Below the pieces are notes generated by a model. It searched no databases, had not been told where the DNA came from, and saw nothing but the letters and a program-made list of their open reading frames with translations. Shown piece by piece: positions 39,151 to 39,548 of a DNA stretch of 39,548 bases (the stretch's first letter is position 1; each line of letters opens with the position of its first letter). Both the position numbers and the translations under genes were made by a program. The stretch is from Streptomyces flaveus (lineage in GTDB: Bacteria; Actinomycetota; Actinomycetes; Streptomycetales; Streptomycetaceae). Where the stretch lies: NCBI RefSeq assembly GCF_014647675.1, contig NZ_BMPQ01000031.1:64250-103797 (forward strand), in the 5' to 3' direction.

Positions 39151-39548
39151 TCGGCTCCAAGAAGCGTGAGGCCGAGATGGCAACTCGCACCGCCGCTGTG
39201 GAGGAGAAGCAGAACACACGTACCGGAGTTCCTGCCCGTGCCGATGGAACCGGTCCGCGCGGCCCGGGCCGGAGAGGTCCGGCAGGTTGAGATTCCCGCT
39301 TCGAGCGTCATGCGAGCATCGAGAATCTCCGGACGAGACCTTGACGGCGTCCTCCGATGCAGCGCCTCCCCCATGAATGCGCAGGTCAGGAAGGTCGCGA
39401 GGGACGCCGTCCGCTCGAACCGCCGTACGGAGAGAAACAGGTCGAGCCCTCTACCCTGGCCACAAAATCGCAGGTCAGCGACTCAGCGCACCTTCGGTGC
39501 GCGCCGGGGGCGTGGTAAATGCCGTGGCGCGCGCCGGAGGTGCTTCTG
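39151..39548. other. Right-edge region without a supported gene
   Basis: About 400 bases after the gene remnant. No open frame with a ribosome site or recognisable motif is seen on either strand. GCAGGTCAG occurs twice (about 39381 and 39471). The window ends inside this region. Confidence 0.5.

Noticed and set aside
37959..39290. 443-codon open frame on the + strand across the DUF262 start
   Set aside because: Its first half is antisense to DUF262; only the part from about 38718 looks protein-like and that continues in another frame, so it is listed as a remnant.
1..39548. CRISPR array, tRNA, rRNA, riboswitch or transposase
   Set aside because: No regularly spaced repeats with spacers, cloverleaf-like sequence, conserved aptamer core or DDE/recombinase motif was noticed by eye on either strand.

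Overview
The window is high-GC DNA with strongly GC-biased third codon positions, frequent GTG starts and many ATGA/GTGA stop-start overlaps. This fits a filamentous actinomycete, most likely Streptomyces or a close relative. All names below come from reading translated sequence by eye; nothing was searched.

Region 1 (about 3-22531, + strand) is one long, tightly packed polysaccharide operon of 17 genes plus a partial one at the left edge. It holds chain-length proteins, an AsnB-type amidotransferase, a two-domain oxidoreductase, a heparinase-like lyase, a beta-helix lipoprotein, a Wzy-type polymerase, a Wzx-type flippase, GT4 and GT2 glycosyltransferases and a pyruvyl transferase. It also holds a nucleotide-sugar set: cytidylyltransferase, zinc-binding SAM methyltransferase, PIG-L deacetylase, epimerase/dehydratase, DUF4910 protein, RmlC-like epimerase and GSA-type aminotransferase. 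Together these could make, flip, polymerise and trim a surface or secreted heteropolysaccharide with an unusual deoxy, amino or branched sugar. Convergent to it lies a PAP2 phosphatase (22539-23231, -).

Region 2 (about 23498-33437, - strand) reads, in transcription order: a carrier protein fused to a six-TM, triple left-handed-beta-helix polymerase of the epsilon-poly-lysine synthetase (Pls) type but lacking an adenylation domain; an adenylation-carrier protein in one uninterrupted frame with a SyrP/TauD-type Fe(II)/2-oxoglutarate hydroxylase; an SbnB-like and an SbnA-like enzyme that together make L-2,3-diaminopropionate (DAP); and then a SigK-like ECF sigma factor with its RskA-like anti-sigma factor. 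The joins are overlapping or very short. The simplest reading is that SbnA/SbnB supply DAP, the A-carrier protein loads it (and may present it for hydroxylation), and the split Pls-type enzyme polymerises it into a cationic homopolymer. This split, two-carrier, hydroxylase-bearing layout is the most interesting thing in the window.

Region 3 (33438-39548) is accessory and looser: an FAD-linked BBE-type oxidoreductase, a roughly 940-base gene-poor spacer with 10-11 bp phased GAGCG repeats, a DUF262 protein fused to a Schlafen/AlbA_2-like domain (a possible defence gene), and a frameshifted gene remnant near the right edge. No tRNA, rRNA, CRISPR array or intact transposase was seen.
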